DNA of 64,000 nucleotides from Azospirillum endophyticum. GTDB lineage: Bacteria; Pseudomonadota; Alphaproteobacteria; Azospirillales; Azospirillaceae. The DNA lies in assembly GCF_016595245.1 (NCBI RefSeq), contig NZ_JAENHM010000030.1, positions 270,042 to 334,041 on the forward strand. The letters are read 5' to 3'. This document shows, in pieces, positions 1-8,823 of this stretch (position 1 is the stretch's first letter; the number at the start of each line of letters is the position of its first letter). The notes under the pieces were generated by a model that saw only the letters and a list, made by a program, of their open reading frames with translations, was not told where the DNA came from and did no database searches. The position numbers and the translations under genes are program-made.

Positions 1-544
1 AGTCGTCGCGCAAGCCCCGCGCCGCATAGAGGGTGAAGGCGAAGCCTCCCAGCCGGCGGGTGACCAGATCGCCTTCGGCCGGCACCCGGTCCATGCGCAG
101 GGCGATATCGGCCTCCCGCTGGGCAAGGTTCAGGGCGCTGCGGGTGCTGAGGATGGTCAGGTCGGCCCCCGTCTCGCCCAGCAGCTCGGGCAGATGCAGG
201 ATCAGGAAGGCGGAGACGGAGGTCGTCGCCGTCACCCGCACCGGCTGCGCGGACGCGCTCGAACGTTCGGCATGGCGGTCGGCATGGCGGGCGAAGGCCG
301 CGGCGGCATCGCCCATCGCCGCGGCGCCGTCCAGCACGGAGCGGCCCAACGCCGTCAGTTCCAGCCGGTTGGGCAGCCGGTCGAACAGCGGGCCGCCCAG
401 CGCGTCTTCCAGCCGCTTCGGCCGGCGGCCCAGGGTCGGCGGGCTCAGCCGCAGGCGCCGTGCCGCCGCGGTCAGGCTGCCGCTGCGGGCCGTGGCCAGG
501 AAGGCGCGGATGTCCTCCCAATCCAGGTCGCCGTCGTCGATCAT
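1..544 (-). CDS. LysR-family transcriptional regulator, partial (C-terminus outside window)
   Basis: The gene reads leftwards off the window edge; only the first 181 codons are present. The N-terminus (MIDDGDLDWEDIRAFLATA, then a run of TAAARRLRLSPPTLGR type) is the winged helix-turn-helix of LysR proteins, followed by the usual linker helix and the start of the substrate-binding domain (VRVTATTSVSAFLILHLPEL). It should be a DNA-binding regulator responding to an unknown small molecule. The start ATG at 544 lies 47 bp downstream of the nudK stop on the same strand, so the two may be co-transcribed. The inducer and targets cannot be told from sequence. Confidence 0.85.
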   Translation of the reverse strand, partial: MIDDGDLDWEDIRAFLATARSGSLTAAARRLRLSPPTLGRRPKRLEDALGGPLFDRLPNRLELTALGRSVLDGAAAMGDAAAAFARHADRHAERSSASAQPVRVTATTSVSAFLILHLPELLGETGADLTILSTRSALNLAQREADIALRMDRVPAEGDLVTRRLGGFAFTLYAARGLRDD

Positions 545-591
545 CCGGTCCCCGTCCGTATCGCCCGGTCCGGCGGGGCCGGCGGGTGCCG

Positions 592-1215
592 TCACCGCGG
601 CAGCAGGCCGTGAAGGGCGGCATACTGCAGCAGCATGATGGTCTTGCCGTCCAGGATCGCCCCGCTGCCGACCATGGCAAGGGCATCGGCGAAGGTCAAC
701 TCGACCACTTCGATGTCCTCGCCCTCCTCGGCGATGCCGCCGCCGGCTCCCCCGGCCCCGCTGCGGTCGGCGGCGCGGTATTCGGCGACGAAGAAGGCCA
801 GCCGCTCCGTCACCGAACCCGGGCTCATGAAGGCATCGAACACCCGGCGCGGCGCCTGGACGGACACTCCCAGCTCCTCCGCCGCCTCGGCCCGGATCGC
901 CTCCTCCGGGCTGCGGTCGTCGAGCAGCCCGGCGCACACCTCCAGCAGCGGTTCCGCATGGCCGTTGACATAGGCCGGAAAACGGAACTGCCGGGTCAGC
1001 AGGACGGTGCCGCGGGCCGGATCGTACAGCAGCAGGGCGGCGCCGTTGCCGCGGTCATAGGTCTCGCGGCTCAGGGTCTGCCAGCTGCCGTCGCGGCGGC
1101 GATAGTCGAAGATCGTCTTCTTCAGCACATACCAGTCGTCGGACAGCAGCGTGACCTCACGGATGCGGATGCGCTCGTCCGGGATGGTGGGCGGAGTGGC
1201 GGACGAAATGGTCAT
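592..1215 (-). CDS. nudK: NudK-type Nudix hydrolase (GDP-mannose / ADP-sugar pyrophosphatase)
   Basis: A 207-aa protein resembling E. coli NudK along its length: the [13 protein letters not shown] strand, the [11 protein letters not shown] segment, and AGLLDD leading into the Nudix helix (G96 to G116, with the core EAAEELG at 110-116). MSPGSVTE and an EDIEV strand follow, and the protein ends with the [10 protein letters not shown] helix typical of the family. Members hydrolyse nucleoside diphosphate sugars such as GDP-mannose in the cytoplasm using Mg2+ bound by the Nudix glutamates. It lies upstream of the LysR gene on the same strand. A broader ADP-ribose pyrophosphatase role is possible. 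A Gly/Ala-rich stretch around residue 155 looks like a flexible insertion. Confidence 0.85.
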   Translation of the reverse strand: MTISSATPPTIPDERIRIREVTLLSDDWYVLKKTIFDYRRRDGSWQTLSRETYDRGNGAALLLYDPARGTVLLTRQFRFPAYVNGHAEPLLEVCAGLLDDRSPEEAIRAEAAEELGVSVQAPRRVFDAFMSPGSVTERLAFFVAEYRAADRSGAGGAGGGIAEEGEDIEVVELTFADALAMVGSGAILDGKTIMLLQYAALHGLLPR

Positions 1216-1608
1216 GGCGGAACCCGATGATTGATGGGAACGGCCGGCATCCTGCGTTGCCGCCGGCTTCCGGGCAGCCCGCCGTTGCTGAAACTCCCCA
1301 TTGCGGATTTTTGGGGCTGGCGCCGCCCCGCCGGTGCGCCGCCCATTTCGGGTTTGAAAGTACTTGCGTCGGATTTCGGCACTCTCCCGCCTAGCTACAG
1401 ATAGAAAGCCAAATTACGCGCGAGGTTTTCAGATCTTATCATAGGTTAAGTTAATGAGGCTTAACGCGAGCATAGGAATAGCCATTTTGGAGCGTTGCAG
1501 TGGTCCATCGTCGTGCCTAAATTGTTGATCAGATCCCTTGGCAGCGCGTGACAAACGCCGCCGGTCCAGCTTCCGCTTGAGGTCGCGTTTGTCCGAAGTC
1601 TTCGCTCG
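1216..1608. other. Intergenic region between divergent nudK and the phytochrome gene
   Basis: No gene is supported in these 393 bp. Positions 1420-1500 are noticeably richer in A+T than the flanks and hold a short inverted repeat (GTTAAG at 1445-1450, CTTAAC at 1460-1465). The promoters of both divergent genes probably lie here, but no convincing -35/-10 pair was found. Confidence 0.5.
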
Positions 1609-4176
1609 ATGAGCGGCCCGGTTTCTAGGGGGTCTGTCGACCTCACCGATTGTGACCGGGAGCCCATCCACCAGCTGGGTCTTATCCAGCCCACCGGTTT
1701 CCTGATCGCCGTCACGGCCGATTGGATCGTCCTGCACGTCTCCGCCAACATCGGCCGCTGGCTGGGGGTGGAGCCCGACGATCTGCTGGGCCATCCGCTT
1801 GCCCGCGTGATCTCGGGCGAAGCGCTGCACACCATCCGCGGCCGGCTTCAGGTCGCCCACATCAACGGCAGCGTCGAGCGCGCCTTCGGCTTGCGGCTGT
1901 CGGACATCACCCCGGTCTGCGACGTCGCCGTCCATCTGTCCGGCTCCACCATCGTGATCGAGGCGGAGCCGAGCGAGGGGGACGGGCCGCAGGACACGGG
2001 ATCCCTCCTGCGCTCGATGATCGCGCGGGTCCAGAACACCCGCGGCTTCGACGCCTTCTGCCGTGAGGCGGCGCGCCAGATGCGGGCGCTGACCGGGTTC
2101 GACCGGGTGATGGTCTACCGCTTCGCTTCCGACGGCGCGGGGGAGGTGATCGCGGAATCGGCGGTGCACGGCATCGGCAGCTTCCTCGGCCAGCATTATC
2201 CGGCCTCCGACATCCCGCAGCAGGCACGGCGCCTGTATGAACGGAGCTGGCTGCGCTGCATCACCGACGTGAATGCGCAGCCCGTGCCAGTGGTCCCGGC
2301 GCTGGATCCCCTCAGGCAGCCGCTGGACCTGTCGCTCAGCCTGCTGCGCAGCGTGTCGTCGATCCATGTCGAGTATCTGCGCAACATGGGGGTCAGCGCC
2401 TCGCTGTCGGTGTCGATCCTGCGGCACGGCAAGCTGTGGGGCCTGTTCGCCTGCCACCATCGCCATGCCCGTTCGCTGTCCTTCGAGCGGCGCACCACCG
2501 CCGAGCTGTTCGGCCAGATGGTCTCGCTCCTGCTGGAAGGCCGCGAGCGCGAGCAGGAAAGCCAGCAGGAGGCGCAGGCGCGCCGTGCCCATGTCCGCAT
2601 CATGTCCATGCTGGCCGACAGCGAATCGCCGCTGGAGAACCTGCTCACCTTCGGGGCCGAACTGCGGACGCTGATTGACTGCGACGGCTTCGCCTGCTGC
2701 ATCGACGACCAGCTGCATCTGGAGGGGGAGACGCCGACGCGGGAGGAGACGCAAGCCGTGATGCGCTTCCTGCACCGGACGCCGCCCAGCAAGGTCTATC
2801 GCACCGACGAGCTGGGAGCCGTCCATCCGCCGGCCCGCGACTTCACCGAACGGGCCTGCGGCCTGCTGGCGATCCCGGTGTCGCGCACGCCGCGCGACTA
2901 TCTGGTCTTCTTCCGCAAGGAGCTGGTTCGCACCGTCACCTGGGGCGGCGACCCGACCAAGCCGGCGCAATATGGCCCCAACGGCCCGCGTCTGACCCCG
3001 CGCAAGAGCTTCGAGGCCTGGAAGGAGACCGTGCGCGGGCGGTCGAAGCCCTGGTCCGAACTCGACGAGCGCAATGCCGAATCTCTGCGGGTGACCCTGC
3101 TGGAGGTGGTGTTGCGGCTGGCCGACGTCGCCGGCCGCACCCGCAAGGAGGCGACCGAACGGCAGGAATTGCTGATCGCCGAACTGAACCACCGGGTCCG
3201 CAACATCCTCAGCCTCGTCCGCGCCCTGGTGCGGCAGAGCGAGAGCGGGGCGGAGACGGTGCAGCAATTCGCCTCCATCGTCGCCGGCCGCATCGAGGCG
3301 CTGGCCCGCGCCCATGACCAGATAACCGCCGACAATTGGGGTCCGGCGTCGCTGCGCGTCCTGATCCTGGCGGAGATCGGCGCCTATCTGTCGCCCAAGA
3401 GCGAGCGGGTGCGGCTGACCGGGCCGGAGGTGATGCTGGCGCCGCAGGCCTTCTCCGTCTTCGCGCTGGTGGTGCATGAGCTGACCACCAACTCGGCCAA
3501 ATACGGCGCGCTCAGCGACAGCGGCGGCTGGGTCGAGATCGACTGGTCGATCGACGAAGGGGGGCGGCTGCTGATCGACTGGCAGGAGAATGGCGGCCCG
3601 CCGGTGCGGGCGCCAACGCGCAGCGGCTTCGGCACCACGGTGATCGAGCGCTCCCTTCCCCATGACCTGCAGGGCGAGGCGGAGGTGAGCTATGCCCTGT
3701 CGGGCCTGCGGGCGCGTTTCATGATCCCGGCCCGCTTCGTCACCATCGCCTCCAGCCTGCCGAGCGGCGGCCGGCGCAGTCTGCCGATGCCCGACGCGGA
3801 TTTCTCCATCGGCGGTCCGGTCCTGCTGCTGGAGGACAACATGATCATCGCCATGGCGACGGAAGACGTGTTGCTGAGCTTCGATGCCAGCCGCGTCAAC
3901 ACCGCCTCCGGCGTCCGCCATGCCCTGCGCCTGATCGAGGAGGACCCGCCGGTGGTGGGCGTGCTGGACGTCAACCTGGGCAACGAGACGTCGCTCGCCG
4001 TCGCCGAACGGCTGCGGGAACTGGGCATCCCCTTCGTCTTCGCGACGGGGTACGGCGAATCCGCCGCGGTGCCGGAGCGGTTTTCAACCGTGCCGGTCCT
4101 GAAGAAGCCCTATGGGTCGGATCAGGTGGCGCAGGTGCTGGCATCGGTGATGGGGCAGGCTTCGATTGCCTCTTAA
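1609..4176 (+). CDS. Bacteriophytochrome hybrid: PAS-GAF-PHY-HWE histidine kinase with C-terminal receiver
   Basis: An 855-aa red/far-red photoreceptor kinase. The biliverdin-attachment Cys is C15, in the segment CDREPIHQLGLIQPTG before the PAS domain. This fits the ATG at 1609, because the Cys lies near the N-terminus in bacterial phytochromes. The GAF domain carries D201-I202-P203 and H253 in SSIHVEYLRNMGV. The PHY tongue motif is PRKSF near 464-468. The kinase is of the HWE/HisKA_2 type, with phospho-acceptor H528 in ELNHRVRN and an N-box HELTTNSAKYGALS. A receiver domain follows from about 737, with D787 in VLDVNLG. The receiver may act as a phosphate sink or regulate the kinase. Its stop overlaps the stop of the convergent methyltransferase in a TTAA. 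Confidence 0.95.
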   Translation: MSGPVSRGSVDLTDCDREPIHQLGLIQPTGFLIAVTADWIVLHVSANIGRWLGVEPDDLLGHPLARVISGEALHTIRGRLQVAHINGSVERAFGLRLSDITPVCDVAVHLSGSTIVIEAEPSEGDGPQDTGSLLRSMIARVQNTRGFDAFCREAARQMRALTGFDRVMVYRFASDGAGEVIAESAVHGIGSFLGQHYPASDIPQQARRLYERSWLRCITDVNAQPVPVVPALDPLRQPLDLSLSLLRSVSSIHVEYLRNMGVSASLSVSILRHGKLWGLFACHHRHARSLSFERRTTAELFGQMVSLLLEGREREQESQQEAQARRAHVRIMSMLADSESPLENLLTFGAELRTLIDCDGFACCIDDQLHLEGETPTREETQAVMRFLHRTPPSKVYRTDELGAVHPPARDFTERACGLLAIPVSRTPRDYLVFFRKELVRTVTWGGDPTKPAQYGPNGPRLTPRKSFEAWKETVRGRSKPWSELDERNAESLRVTLLEVVLRLADVAGRTRKEATERQELLIAELNHRVRNILSLVRALVRQSESGAETVQQFASIVAGRIEALARAHDQITADNWGPASLRVLILAEIGAYLSPKSERVRLTGPEVMLAPQAFSVFALVVHELTTNSAKYGALSDSGGWVEIDWSIDEGGRLLIDWQENGGPPVRAPTRSGFGTTVIERSLPHDLQGEAEVSYALSGLRARFMIPARFVTIASSLPSGGRRSLPMPDADFSIGGPVLLLEDNMIIAMATEDVLLSFDASRVNTASGVRHALRLIEEDPPVVGVLDVNLGNETSLAVAERLRELGIPFVFATGYGESAAVPERFSTVPVLKKPYGSDQVAQVLASVMGQASIAS

Positions 4177-4940
4177 CCGTTTCCGACCGCTGCATACCGC
4201 GCGAACAGCGCCACGCTGACCGCCACCGTGGCGTTCAGGGACTCCACCGCCCCGGTGGTCGGCACCGACAGCCGCAGGGCCGGACAATCGGCCGGCACGC
4301 CCTGGCCTTCCTCGCCCAGGATCAGCCGCATGTCCGCCGGCCAGTCGAAGCGCGTCAGGTCTTCCCCGCCGCCATCCAGGGCATAGAGCGGTCCCGCCGC
4401 GTCGTTCACCGCCGCCCAGCGCGGCCCGCGCAGCAGGGTCAGGGCGAATTGCGCGTTGGAGGCCGCCCGCAGGCATTTGGGGTGGAAGGGATGGGCCGCC
4501 CCCTCCAGCAGCACGATCCGCGACACGCCGAAGGCGGCGGCGCTGCGCAGCAGGGCGCCCAGGTTGCTGGGGTCGCCCAGCGCGCACAGCAGCTCCAGCC
4601 CTTGCGGCGGCTGCGACAGGTCGATGGCCGGCATCTTCGGCACCGTGCCGACCAGCAGCGGGAAACCGGTCCCCGACACGTCGAGCGTCCGGAACAGGAC
4701 GGGGGCCAGCTGCACCGGTTCCACCCCCGCCGGCAGGCGCCAACCCGCGACCTGCGCCGGATCGGTGAACAGCAGGCGCTCGAAGCGCCCGGGATGGTGG
4801 CGCAGCGCCTCCGGTACCGTCTTCAGCCCGGCCAGCAGGAACTTGCCGTTCTTCTTCAGCCCGCGACTTTCCAGCGCCGACTCCCACAGCTTGAACTGCG
4901 GGTTCTGCGGGCTTTCGATCAGCAGGGGCGGGCGGGTCAT
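4173..4940 (-). CDS. TrmH/SpoU-family RNA 2'-O-methyltransferase
   Basis: A 255-aa SPOUT-class methyltransferase expected to 2'-O-methylate a ribose in rRNA or tRNA with S-adenosylmethionine. The three SpoU motifs are present: LGDPSNLGALLRSAAAFG (motif 1, with the Asn and Arg), LILGEEGQGVP (motif 2) and the knot-forming PTTGAVESLNATVAVSVALF (motif 3). The N-terminal part (SPQNPQFKLWESALESRGLKK) resembles the substrate-binding domain of the TrmH/RlmB group. The exact target nucleotide cannot be assigned. It is convergent with the phytochrome gene and ends with it in overlapping stop codons. Confidence 0.88.
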   Translation of the reverse strand: MTRPPLLIESPQNPQFKLWESALESRGLKKNGKFLLAGLKTVPEALRHHPGRFERLLFTDPAQVAGWRLPAGVEPVQLAPVLFRTLDVSGTGFPLLVGTVPKMPAIDLSQPPQGLELLCALGDPSNLGALLRSAAAFGVSRIVLLEGAAHPFHPKCLRAASNAQFALTLLRGPRWAAVNDAAGPLYALDGGGEDLTRFDWPADMRLILGEEGQGVPADCPALRLSVPTTGAVESLNATVAVSVALFARYAAVGNG

Positions 4941-5012
4941 GGCGATGGGCTTTCGGGCGACGGGCTTTCGGGCAAGGTGATGGTCCTGCCTAGCACAGCG
5001 GTGCCATCGGAG

Positions 5013-5555
5013 TCAGGTGTCGAGGCGGCGGCCGAGGAACAGCAGGGGGCCGCGCTGGCAGGCGTCGGTGAAGCCGGCGCGCTGGTAGAATTCGACATTG
5101 CGGGCGAAGGCGGCGGTGACCAGATGCACGCCGGGCAGGCCGTCGGCGCGGCAATCCTCGGCGAAGCGGTCGACCAGCCGGCGACCCAGCCCATGCTCTC
5201 GCCAACTCGGCCGGACGTTGATGTGGAAATGGGCGGGATAGGCGGCGAACCGGTCGGCGAAGACCTCGTATTTCGGGATGCGCCGCGCCAGTTCCGGAGA
5301 CCCTGCGCTGTCCTTGCAGCCCGTGAGGTAACCGGCGACCTGTCCGTCGCCCGCCACGGCCAGCCAGATATCCCGCGGCGCCTCCGCAACGTACCAGCCG
5401 GTCCAGGTGGCGAGAAAGGCCGCCCGGTCGGAATCGGAAGCGAACTCCGTCCGGGTGGTGGAGGCGAAGAAGATCTCCTCCAGCCCAGCCAGCGCCGCCC
5501 CGCGGTCGGGCAGGGCGGTCAGCCGTTCCAGCCTGATTCCATCACCTTCGGTCAT
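5013..5555 (-). CDS. GNAT-family N-acetyltransferase
   Basis: A 180-aa protein with a GNAT fold. The acetyl-CoA pyrophosphate-binding motif A is FHINVRPSWREHGLGRRLVDRF (R/Q-x-x-G-x-G/A type), and motif B ends with FYQRAGF. The substrate is unknown. The mltA stop TGA (5557-5555) overlaps this ATG at 5555 in a TGATG arrangement, which implies translational coupling and supports this start. A GTG three bases upstream (5558) is the alternative. The first half, containing IFFASTTRTEF, is typical of stand-alone bacterial GNATs. Confidence 0.82.
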   Translation of the reverse strand: MTEGDGIRLERLTALPDRGAALAGLEEIFFASTTRTEFASDSDRAAFLATWTGWYVAEAPRDIWLAVAGDGQVAGYLTGCKDSAGSPELARRIPKYEVFADRFAAYPAHFHINVRPSWREHGLGRRLVDRFAEDCRADGLPGVHLVTAAFARNVEFYQRAGFTDACQRGPLLFLGRRLDT

Positions 5556-6733
5556 CACTTCCGCTGCGCGGTCTCGACCGAGAGGCTGCGCGGCGCCAGC
5601 ATGGTGTAGTGGCCGCGCGCTTTCATCACGCCGGCTCCTTCCTCGGCCTGCGGGCCGTGGCCCCAGAACAGGTCGCCGCGCACCGGCCCCTTGATGGCGC
5701 CGCCGGTGTCCTGCGCCACCACCAGCCGGTTGATGGCGCCGCCCGGCACCGGGGCGTCGCGCACCTCCAGCCAGAGCGGCACGCCCAGCGGGATGTGCTC
5801 GGCATCGACGGCGAGGCTGCGGCCGGGGGTCAGCTCCATGTTGCGGGCACCGCGGGCGCCGACCTCGGACTTCACCTTGAAGAAGACGTAGGAAGGATTG
5901 AGGTTCATCACCCGCTGGGCCTCGGCCGGATGCTCCTTCAGCCAGTGCCGGATCGTCTGCAAGGACATCTGTTCCGGCGTGGCGTCACCGCGGTCGATGA
6001 TATGGCGGCCGATCGGGTAATAGCTGTGACCGTTCTGGCCGGCGTAATGGATGCCGACCACCGACCCGTCGGCCATGATCGCCCGGCCGGAGCCCTGGAT
6101 TTCAAGGAAGAAGGCGTCGACGGGGTCGTCCACCCACATCAACTCCAGCCCCTTGCCCTTCAGCGCGCCGCCCTCGATCCGGGCGCGGCTGGGCAGGCCG
6201 TGCTTGCCGCGGGCCGGCATGCGGTAGAGCGGCACGGTGTAGCGCTCGGTCCGCGTCCAGCTGCCGTGCAGCTCGATCTCGTAGTAGCCGGTGAACAGGC
6301 CGTTCTCGCCGTTGCTGACGTCGCGCGGGCTGAAGAAGGCTTCGAAGAAGCGGCGCGCCGCCTCGCTGTCGCCGGGGGCCAGGTCGCGGGCGGCGGCGCA
6401 GATGGCGCGCCAGTCGTCGGTGGTGCCGGCGGCGCGCAATTGACCCAGCGCTTTGCCCGGCGGCTGGTTCCTCACCCAGCCGCAGGTGCGCTGCACCGCC
6501 GGAACCGCCAGGGCATGGTCGTCGTCGATCCAGCCGGCGAGATGGCGGAAGTCGGGAGAGACCTGATCCCAGCTCGGCCGCTGGGCCGTCTGCCGCTGCC
6601 CCTCCACGGTCGGGGCGGTTCCGGCGCAAGCCGCCAGCGTCGCCAGCAGGCCGCCCGTCAGCGCCAGCCGGGTGAGCCGCCGCCCGGCCCGCTTCATGTC
6701 ACGCGCACACGCCACCCCAGCCGCAGCCGCCAT
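5555..6733 (-). CDS. mltA: Membrane-bound lytic murein transglycosylase A (MltA)
   Basis: An outer-membrane lipoprotein that cleaves peptidoglycan glycan strands, leaving 1,6-anhydromuramic ends. A lipoprotein signal with lipobox LLATLAAC is present. The MltA barrel domain (NGLFTGYYEIELHGS..., VFFKVKSEVGA) is followed by the 3D domain with three conserved aspartates in VVAQDTGGAIKGPVRGDLFWG near the C-terminus. The start is uncertain: ATG 6733 has a GGAG six bases upstream; ATG 6697 gives a more standard signal peptide (MKRAGRRLTRLALTGG) but has no clear ribosome-binding site; and the frame remains open to 6754. Its stop overlaps the start of the GNAT gene, suggesting a two-gene operon. Confidence 0.92.
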   Translation of the reverse strand: MAAAAGVACARDMKRAGRRLTRLALTGGLLATLAACAGTAPTVEGQRQTAQRPSWDQVSPDFRHLAGWIDDDHALAVPAVQRTCGWVRNQPPGKALGQLRAAGTTDDWRAICAAARDLAPGDSEAARRFFEAFFSPRDVSNGENGLFTGYYEIELHGSWTRTERYTVPLYRMPARGKHGLPSRARIEGGALKGKGLELMWVDDPVDAFFLEIQGSGRAIMADGSVVGIHYAGQNGHSYYPIGRHIIDRGDATPEQMSLQTIRHWLKEHPAEAQRVMNLNPSYVFFKVKSEVGARGARNMELTPGRSLAVDAEHIPLGVPLWLEVRDAPVPGGAINRLVVAQDTGGAIKGPVRGDLFWGHGPQAEEGAGVMKARGHYTMLAPRSLSVETAQRK

Positions 6734-7113
6734 CGCGCACTCCGCCACCAGCATCCGAATTTGTCCGTCGAAGACCCCCGGCCGTCCGGCCAGGCTGGCG
6801 GTCCGGTCACGATAAGGTCACATCACCCGAACGTTTGTGCCGGTGCAAGGCCCGAGTCGTCAATCCCCAACCTGAACTTTCGGATAGGTCGCGGCCGCTT
6901 GTCACGGGTGGGGCCGGATTGGGACGGTCCGGGTGTCGAGCGCGGCAGCCGCGCGGCGGCAAGGCGTGACAGCGGGCGGCAAACGCGGTATCGACAGCCC
7001 ATACGCGAACGACCGTCGACAGCCCGTATCCTGCAACCCGTATCCTGCCTTGCGGACCATGCGGGCGGCCGGTCCTGTTCGCCGCCATGTGACACCCCAA
7101 GGGACCAGACGCC
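6734..7113. other. Intergenic region between divergent mltA and the rRNA methyltransferase gene
   Basis: About 380 bp without a supportable gene. It must hold the divergent promoters. From about 6989 to 7052 there are short imperfect tandem repeats of TCGACAGCCC(A/G)TA and ACCCGTATCCTGC. No operator or RNA element is recognised. Confidence 0.4.
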
Positions 7114-8511
7114 ATGACACCCGCCGCCCGCCTCCAGGCGGTCATCGATCTGCTGACCGAGATCGACGAGACCCCTCGCCCCGCCGACGCGGTGATGAGC
7201 GCCTATTTCCGCAACCGCCGCTACATCGGGTCGAAGGACCGCACCGCCGTCGCCCAGATGGCCTATGCTATCCTGCGGCGCCACGCGCGGCTTGGCTGGT
7301 GGATCGAGCGCGGCGGCTACGAGCGCGCCACCCCCCGCGCGCGCGTCCTGGGCTATCTGCTGCTGGAAGAGAACCGCAATGCCGGCGTGGTGCTGGAGAT
7401 GTTCAGCGGCGGCAAGTTCGCCCCGGCCCGCCTGACCGATGACGAGCTGGCGCTGGTCGGCAAGCTGGAAAGCCATACGATGGACCATCCCGACATGCCG
7501 GAGACGGTGCGGGTGGAGTGTCCGGAGTGGGCCGAGGGGCCGATGCGCGCCTCGCTCGGCGACCGCTTCGGGGTGGAGATGGAGAAGCTGCTGGAGGCGG
7601 CTCCGCTCGACCTGCGGATCAACCCGCTGAAGGCCAACCAGCAGAGCGCGATCAAGGCGCTGGCCAAGGCGCAGATCACGGCGGAGACCACGCAATGGTC
7701 GCCGCTGGGCCTGCGGGTGAAGGGCCGGCCGCCGCTGGGCAGCGTCGACGCCTTCAAGGACGGTCTGGTCGAAATCCAGGACGAGGGTTCGCAGCTGGTG
7801 GCGCTGGCGGTGGCGCCGAAACCCGGCCATCAGGTGGTGGATTTCTGCGCCGGCGCCGGCGGCAAGACGCTGGCGATCGCGGCGCTGATGAAGAACAAGG
7901 GCCGCGTCGTCGCCTGCGACGTGCTGGACAAGCGCCTGAAACGCGCCGCCGAGCGCTTCCGCCGCGCCGGCCTGCACAACATCGAGGCCCATCCGCTGAC
8001 CAGCGAGCGGGATCCCTGGGTGAAGCGCCACAAGCGCAAGTTCGACCGGGTGCTGGTCGACGCCCCCTGCTCGGGCACCGGCACCTGGCGCCGCAACCCG
8101 GACGCCCGCTGGCGCCAGCTCGGTCCCGGGCTGGAGCAGCTCCTGCCGCTGCAGGCCAACATCCTGGACAGCGCCGCGCGGCTGGTGAAGCCGGGCGGGC
8201 GGCTGATCTACGCCACCTGCTCCATGCTGCATGACGAGAACGAGGCGCAGGTCGAAGCCTTCCTGCAGACCCACCACGACTTCATCGTGAAGCCGGTCAG
8301 CGAGGTGTGGGCGGAGGAGGAGGCCGGGGCGCCGCCGGTCGAAGGTCCGTACCTGCGCCTGACGCCCGCCTGCCACGATACGGATGGCTTCTTCGCCGCC
8401 GTGCTGGAGCGCCGCGCCGAGGAGACGGTGTCGGAGGAAAGCGTGTCGGAGGTCGGGCTGGAGCAGGGCGAGGTGGATCCGGTCGAGCTGGGCAAGGCGA
8501 TCGATGCGTGA
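7114..8511 (+). CDS. RsmB/NOL1/NOP2/Sun-family rRNA cytosine-C5 methyltransferase
   Basis: A 465-aa methyltransferase expected to form 5-methylcytosine in 16S rRNA (C967-type activity in E. coli RsmB). Residues 1 to about 140 form an RsmB-like N-terminal helical domain; the Rossmann fold follows. The SAM motif FCAGAGGKTLAIAALMKNKG, the acidic strand VVACDVLDKRLKRAAERFRR, the motif IV Cys in DAPCSGTGTWRRNPD and the catalytic Cys of motif VI in YATCSMLHDENE are all visible. The C-terminal 40 residues (EETVSEESVSEVGLEQGEVDP) are acidic and low-complexity. The start ATG 7114 has only a modest ribosome-binding site (GGGACCAG). Confidence 0.9.
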   Translation: MTPAARLQAVIDLLTEIDETPRPADAVMSAYFRNRRYIGSKDRTAVAQMAYAILRRHARLGWWIERGGYERATPRARVLGYLLLEENRNAGVVLEMFSGGKFAPARLTDDELALVGKLESHTMDHPDMPETVRVECPEWAEGPMRASLGDRFGVEMEKLLEAAPLDLRINPLKANQQSAIKALAKAQITAETTQWSPLGLRVKGRPPLGSVDAFKDGLVEIQDEGSQLVALAVAPKPGHQVVDFCAGAGGKTLAIAALMKNKGRVVACDVLDKRLKRAAERFRRAGLHNIEAHPLTSERDPWVKRHKRKFDRVLVDAPCSGTGTWRRNPDARWRQLGPGLEQLLPLQANILDSAARLVKPGGRLIYATCSMLHDENEAQVEAFLQTHHDFIVKPVSEVWAEEEAGAPPVEGPYLRLTPACHDTDGFFAAVLERRAEETVSEESVSEVGLEQGEVDPVELGKAIDA

Positions 8512-8604
8512 GTAAGGCGGGAGGTGTTGCCCCCACCTAGCCTCCCCCGCTGGGCGGGGGAGGAACTGCCGCCGCTTTACCGAACAGGCACTTGCCCCCT
8601 CCTC

Positions 8605-8690
8605 CGCCCAGCTCTCGCACAAAGCTATGCTTTGTGCTGACGCGGCAGGCGGACCGTAGGTCCGCTAAGAGCGGGGGAGGGTTGGGGTGG
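8605..8690. repeat. Palindromic intergenic repeat, family A copy 1
   Basis: Two adjacent hairpins: GCACAAAGC (8617-8625)/GCTTTGTGC (8629-8637) and GCGGACC (8649-8655)/GGTCCGC (8659-8665), embedded in complementary C-rich and G-rich flanks. The same structure with compensatory changes recurs at 10366-10455, so this is a dispersed REP/BIME-like element rather than a unique terminator. It lies between the methyltransferase gene and pepA, which are co-oriented, and fills much of the 312-bp gap from 8512 to 8823. Confidence 0.75.
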
Positions 8691-8823
8691 GGGTATAGCT
8701 CCGCCCGGCGCTGCTGCTCATCCCTGGCCTTGACAGCCGGGGTGGCGCGCTCCTTATCGGTGGAGTAGGCTTTCCGCCGCCGCAGCCATCCGGGCGCATC
8801 CGCCCAATCCTCAAGAGGACCAG

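Noticed and set aside
1429..3921. An 830-codon open frame antisense to the phytochrome gene
   Set aside because: Its product is His/Gln/Arg-rich low-complexity typical of antisense frames in high-GC DNA, while the plus-strand frame has all phytochrome motifs.
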